Below, piece by piece: positions 63,227-63,675 of a stretch of DNA of 63,675 nucleotides. The notes below the pieces were generated by a model. It ran no database searches. It was given only the letters and a program-made list of their open reading frames with translations, and was not told where the DNA came from. Position 1 is the stretch's first letter, and the number at the start of each line of letters is the position of its first letter. The translations under genes were made by a program, and so were the position numbers. Origin of the DNA: CAZRRV01 sp964602735 (lineage in GTDB: Bacteria; Bacillota; Clostridia; Oscillospirales; Acutalibacteraceae); assembly GCA_964602735.1 (NCBI GenBank), contig CAZRRV010000004.1:1-63675 (forward strand), in the 5' to 3' direction.

Positions 63227-63256
63227 ATTATACCCCCCCCCCCCCCTGAATGTCAA
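63227..63256 (-). promoter_or_regulatory. Phase-variable-type promoter: TTGACA - 18 bases with 14 G - TATAAT
   Basis: Minus strand: perfect TTGACA (63251-63256), spacer TTCA plus 14 G (63233-63250), perfect TATAAT (63227-63232). Upstream of the -35 is an AT-rich stretch resembling an UP element (63260-63300). With G14 the spacer is 18; loss of one G gives the optimal 17, and larger changes should weaken it. Slipped-strand change of homopolymers between -35 and -10 is an established switching mechanism (for example porA and opc in Neisseria). The conserved 16 bases on the -35 side recur at the left edge of the window. Confidence 0.85.
63233..63246. repeat. Homopolymer of 14 C (G on the minus strand)
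   Basis: An unbroken 14-base C run within the promoter spacer. The only other run of this size is at bases 1-13. No other run beyond about seven G or C was noticed in the window. Confidence 0.97.
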
Positions 63257-63431
63257 CACTTTGTACAAAAATATTTTCAAAAATGCCGAAAAAAATTTTC
63301 CGGCCCTTCCCGGCGCCCGCAACCGCGCGGTTCGCGGCGGCGGACTTTTGACGCGAAAACAAGCAAAAAGCGGAACACACCCCGCGCGTTTGCACGGGCG
63401 TTATACCGCGAAACGGCATGCGGTTGCACAT
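63257..63431. other. Non-coding region upstream of the switch promoter
   Basis: Apart from the AT-rich block next to the promoter and the hairpin at 63432-63470, nothing recognisable is present from here to the window end at 63675. Short open frames here lack ribosome sites. Confidence 0.5.
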
Positions 63432-63470
63432 AAAAAAAGCCCGCTAAAGCGGACTTCGGGTTTTTATTTT
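63432..63470. terminator. Bidirectional terminator hairpin
   Basis: AAG-C-CCGC/GCGG-A-CTT stem with TAAA loop (63437-63455), A run before and TTTTTATTTTT after. It probably ends a transcript from a neighbouring gene beyond the window and insulates the switch promoter. Confidence 0.7.
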
Positions 63471-63675
63471 TATTTATAACGATATGATCAGAACCGGCAT
63501 GTTAAACGGCGCCTGATCAACGACGCGGGAAACCCCCAATTCTTACGCGGCAGAGATAAACCGGAAAAAGCGGGGAAAGCCTTAAATATCCACTGGCCGC
63601 AACCCGAATATAACGAAAGCACGGCATATAAACGAGGCAAATAAAATCACGGCTTTTTTGTTTTTCCGAAGCCGA

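Noticed and set aside
63233..63246. Poly-G tract as a two-colour sequencing artefact
   Set aside because: Artefactual G runs occur at read ends, whereas here the tract is flanked on both sides by meaningful sequence (perfect -35 and -10) and recurs with the same flank at base 1. Read-level checks are still needed for its exact length.

Overview
The window looks like a draft scaffold from an uncultured anaerobic member of the Clostridia (Firmicutes), probably a gut or other host-associated lineage. The evidence is gene order and gene content. A recG/DAK2-kinase/Asp23 block is present, as is the classic clostridial run nusB - TsaD-like - xseA - xseB - ispA - dxs - tlyA - nadK - argR - recN. Pyruvate formate-lyase, a type III glutamine synthetase and many lipoproteins also fit, and no outer-membrane or respiratory genes are seen. 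Shine-Dalgarno sites and -35/-10 promoters are close to the Firmicutes consensus. A run of 100 N (54935-55034) is an assembly gap.

Layout. 1-9 kb: recG, a FakA-like kinase, Asp23, an orphan oligopeptide-type binding lipoprotein, a MATE exporter, a 1-phosphofructokinase-type kinase, and tRNA-Tyr plus tRNA-Thr. 9-14.4 kb: an FtsX-type ABC transporter with its two-component system; the response regulator seems to begin at an ACG codon. 14.5-17.7 kb: tRNA-Lys and pflBA. 18-21.3 kb: start of an exopolysaccharide locus (PHP phosphatase, chain-length protein, BY-kinase, dTDP-glucose dehydratase). 21.3-36 kb: a sugar-phosphate isomerase and ThuA pair, typA, tyrS, then the long housekeeping operon. 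36.3-41.5 kb: an orphan fumarase beta subunit, then glnN and an ammonium channel fused to a P-II domain; both nitrogen genes have a terminator-like hairpin directly in front of the ribosome binding site. 41.5-48.4 kb: xer recombinase, proC, murD, two M42 peptidases and a priming sugar transferase. 48.5-51.4 kb: tRNA-Ser followed by a three-gene accessory unit (DUF6442-like membrane protein, XRE regulator, PLD-nuclease/P-loop ATPase fusion) under a consensus promoter with paired operator-like repeats. 51.7-53.8 kb: a sialidase-like BNR protein and a polysaccharide deacetylase. 54-63.1 kb: a surface operon with two sugar ABC permeases, a sugar-binding lipoprotein, an MBL-fold lipoprotein and a 1416-residue beta-helix surface protein.

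The most striking signal is the promoter of that last operon. A perfect TTGACA and a perfect TATAAT are separated by an 18-base spacer, 14 bases of which are an unbroken G tract (C tract on the + strand, 63233-63246). This is the layout of a phase-variable promoter whose strength changes as the homopolymer slips. A second copy of the same cassette (C tract, then the same 16 bases containing the -35 box) forms the extreme left edge of the window and points leftward out of it. The organism therefore probably carries a family of these switches in front of surface or uptake operons. The second candidate system is the PLD-ATPase/XRE/DUF6442 unit beside tRNA-Ser, which has the look of a small defence or mobile module that I cannot assign to a known type.
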